Of a stretch of 64,000 bases of DNA, positions 63,694-64,000 are shown in pieces. Made by a program: the position numbers and the translations under genes. Below the pieces are notes generated by a model that worked only from the letters and a program-made list of their open reading frames with translations, was not told where the DNA came from and did no database searches. This DNA comes from a bacterium. Lineage in GTDB: Bacteria; SAR324; XYD2-FULL-50-16. The stretch's first letter is position 1, and each line of letters starts with the position of its first letter. The stretch spans positions 124,001-188,000 of the forward strand of contig JAHJTV010000082.1 in the NCBI GenBank assembly GCA_018829445.1. The letters run 5' to 3'.

Positions 63694-64000
63694 ATGCCAT
63701 TTGATAAGAGAACCCTGAGAGGTGAAATAGAGCGCGTTCTCTGCAAGGACCGTTACAGGTTAATACGTCAGCTGCAACATTTACCATCAGTCGATGAAAA
63801 AAATTTCAGCAGTCAATTGGACAGATTTAAGAGGAATCTGAAACTCTCCCAACAGCGTGTTGAAGCCCGAAAAAACAGCATTCCCTCGTTTAAATACCCC
63901 TCGGAATTACCTATTTCCAGCAAACATTCAGAAATCTGTGATACAATCCGAAAAAACCAGGTAATTGTTATAACAGGGGAAACCGGGTCCGGGAAAACCA
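63694..64000 (+). CDS. hrpA: ATP-dependent RNA helicase HrpA, N-terminal part
   Basis: Only the first ~102 codons are in the window; the frame is open at the right edge. The sequence starts MPFDKRTLRGEIERVL, has YPSELPIS and then NQVIVITGETGSGKT, the Walker A motif of DEAH helicases of the HrpA group. The start ATG has only a modest upstream site. It follows parC by 68 bases. Confidence 0.82.
   Translation, partial: MPFDKRTLRGEIERVLCKDRYRLIRQLQHLPSVDEKNFSSQLDRFKRNLKLSQQRVEARKNSIPSFKYPSELPISSKHSEICDTIRKNQVIVITGETGSGKT

Overview
The window is about 40% GC and densely coded. It comes from a Gram-negative chromosome: it has an LptE-type LPS-assembly lipoprotein, flagellar export and switch genes, a beta-barrel protein ending in Phe, and many Sec signal peptides. 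Three things point to a deep, delta-like proteobacterial lineage; a SAR324/Lambdaproteobacteria-type genome would fit, but this is inference without a 16S gene. They are the menaquinone enzyme MqnD of the futalosine route, the ftsH-folP-cdaA-ybbR block for c-di-AMP synthesis, and tRNA-Thr(GGT) with a U discriminator. ParE and ParC read like the proteobacterial topoisomerase IV pair.

Layout. 1-1225 is a glycosyltransferase running off the left edge. 1215-8702 (minus strand) holds thiN, alr, folB, a partial flagellar block fliL-fliN-fliO, a patatin-like lipase and aspS. 9075-18332 (minus strand) is one long housekeeping run, in transcription order ffh-rpsP-rimM-trmD-rplS-yraN-rpsT-mqnD-dnaG-rpoD. 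It starts at a promoter that shares its -35 region with the opposite promoter of lptE. 18495-27595 carries lptE, a Trm112-like protein, pgi, cvpA, a TPR lipoprotein, a FlgT/CsgG-like exported protein, a membrane-anchored TPR protein, HU, an outer-membrane barrel and a thioesterase.

28317-39000 is the accessory part. It has an unrecognised 176-aa protein; a transmembrane Ser/Thr kinase, a multi-pass FHA protein and a vWA-TM-FHA protein in one run; a 2-hydroxyacid dehydrogenase and a GFA-family protein; an exported protein made of about ten 30-residue repeats; an unrecognised 846-aa coiled-coil protein; and an exported pentapeptide-repeat protein. 39213-43144 holds an acyl-CoA dehydrogenase with EtfB/EtfA, and Era.

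43631-47402 is the translation operon tRNA-Thr, tRNA-Tyr, tRNA-Thr, rpmG, tRNA-Trp, secE, nusG, rplK, rplA, rplJ, rplL. tuf is missing from its usual place, and rpoB does not follow rplL; a convergent J-domain gene does. 48625-54250 is ftsH-folP-cdaA-ybbR-pdxJ. 54285-57270 (minus strand) holds an SPL-like radical SAM protein and three exported proteins, one built of the same 30-residue repeats as the protein at 34610. 58044-64000 holds a FecR-domain protein, parE, parC and the start of an HrpA-type helicase.

Most genes are housekeeping. The best candidates for undescribed biology are the kinase/FHA/vWA membrane module, the 30-residue-repeat secreted protein family (two loci), and the 846-aa orphan.
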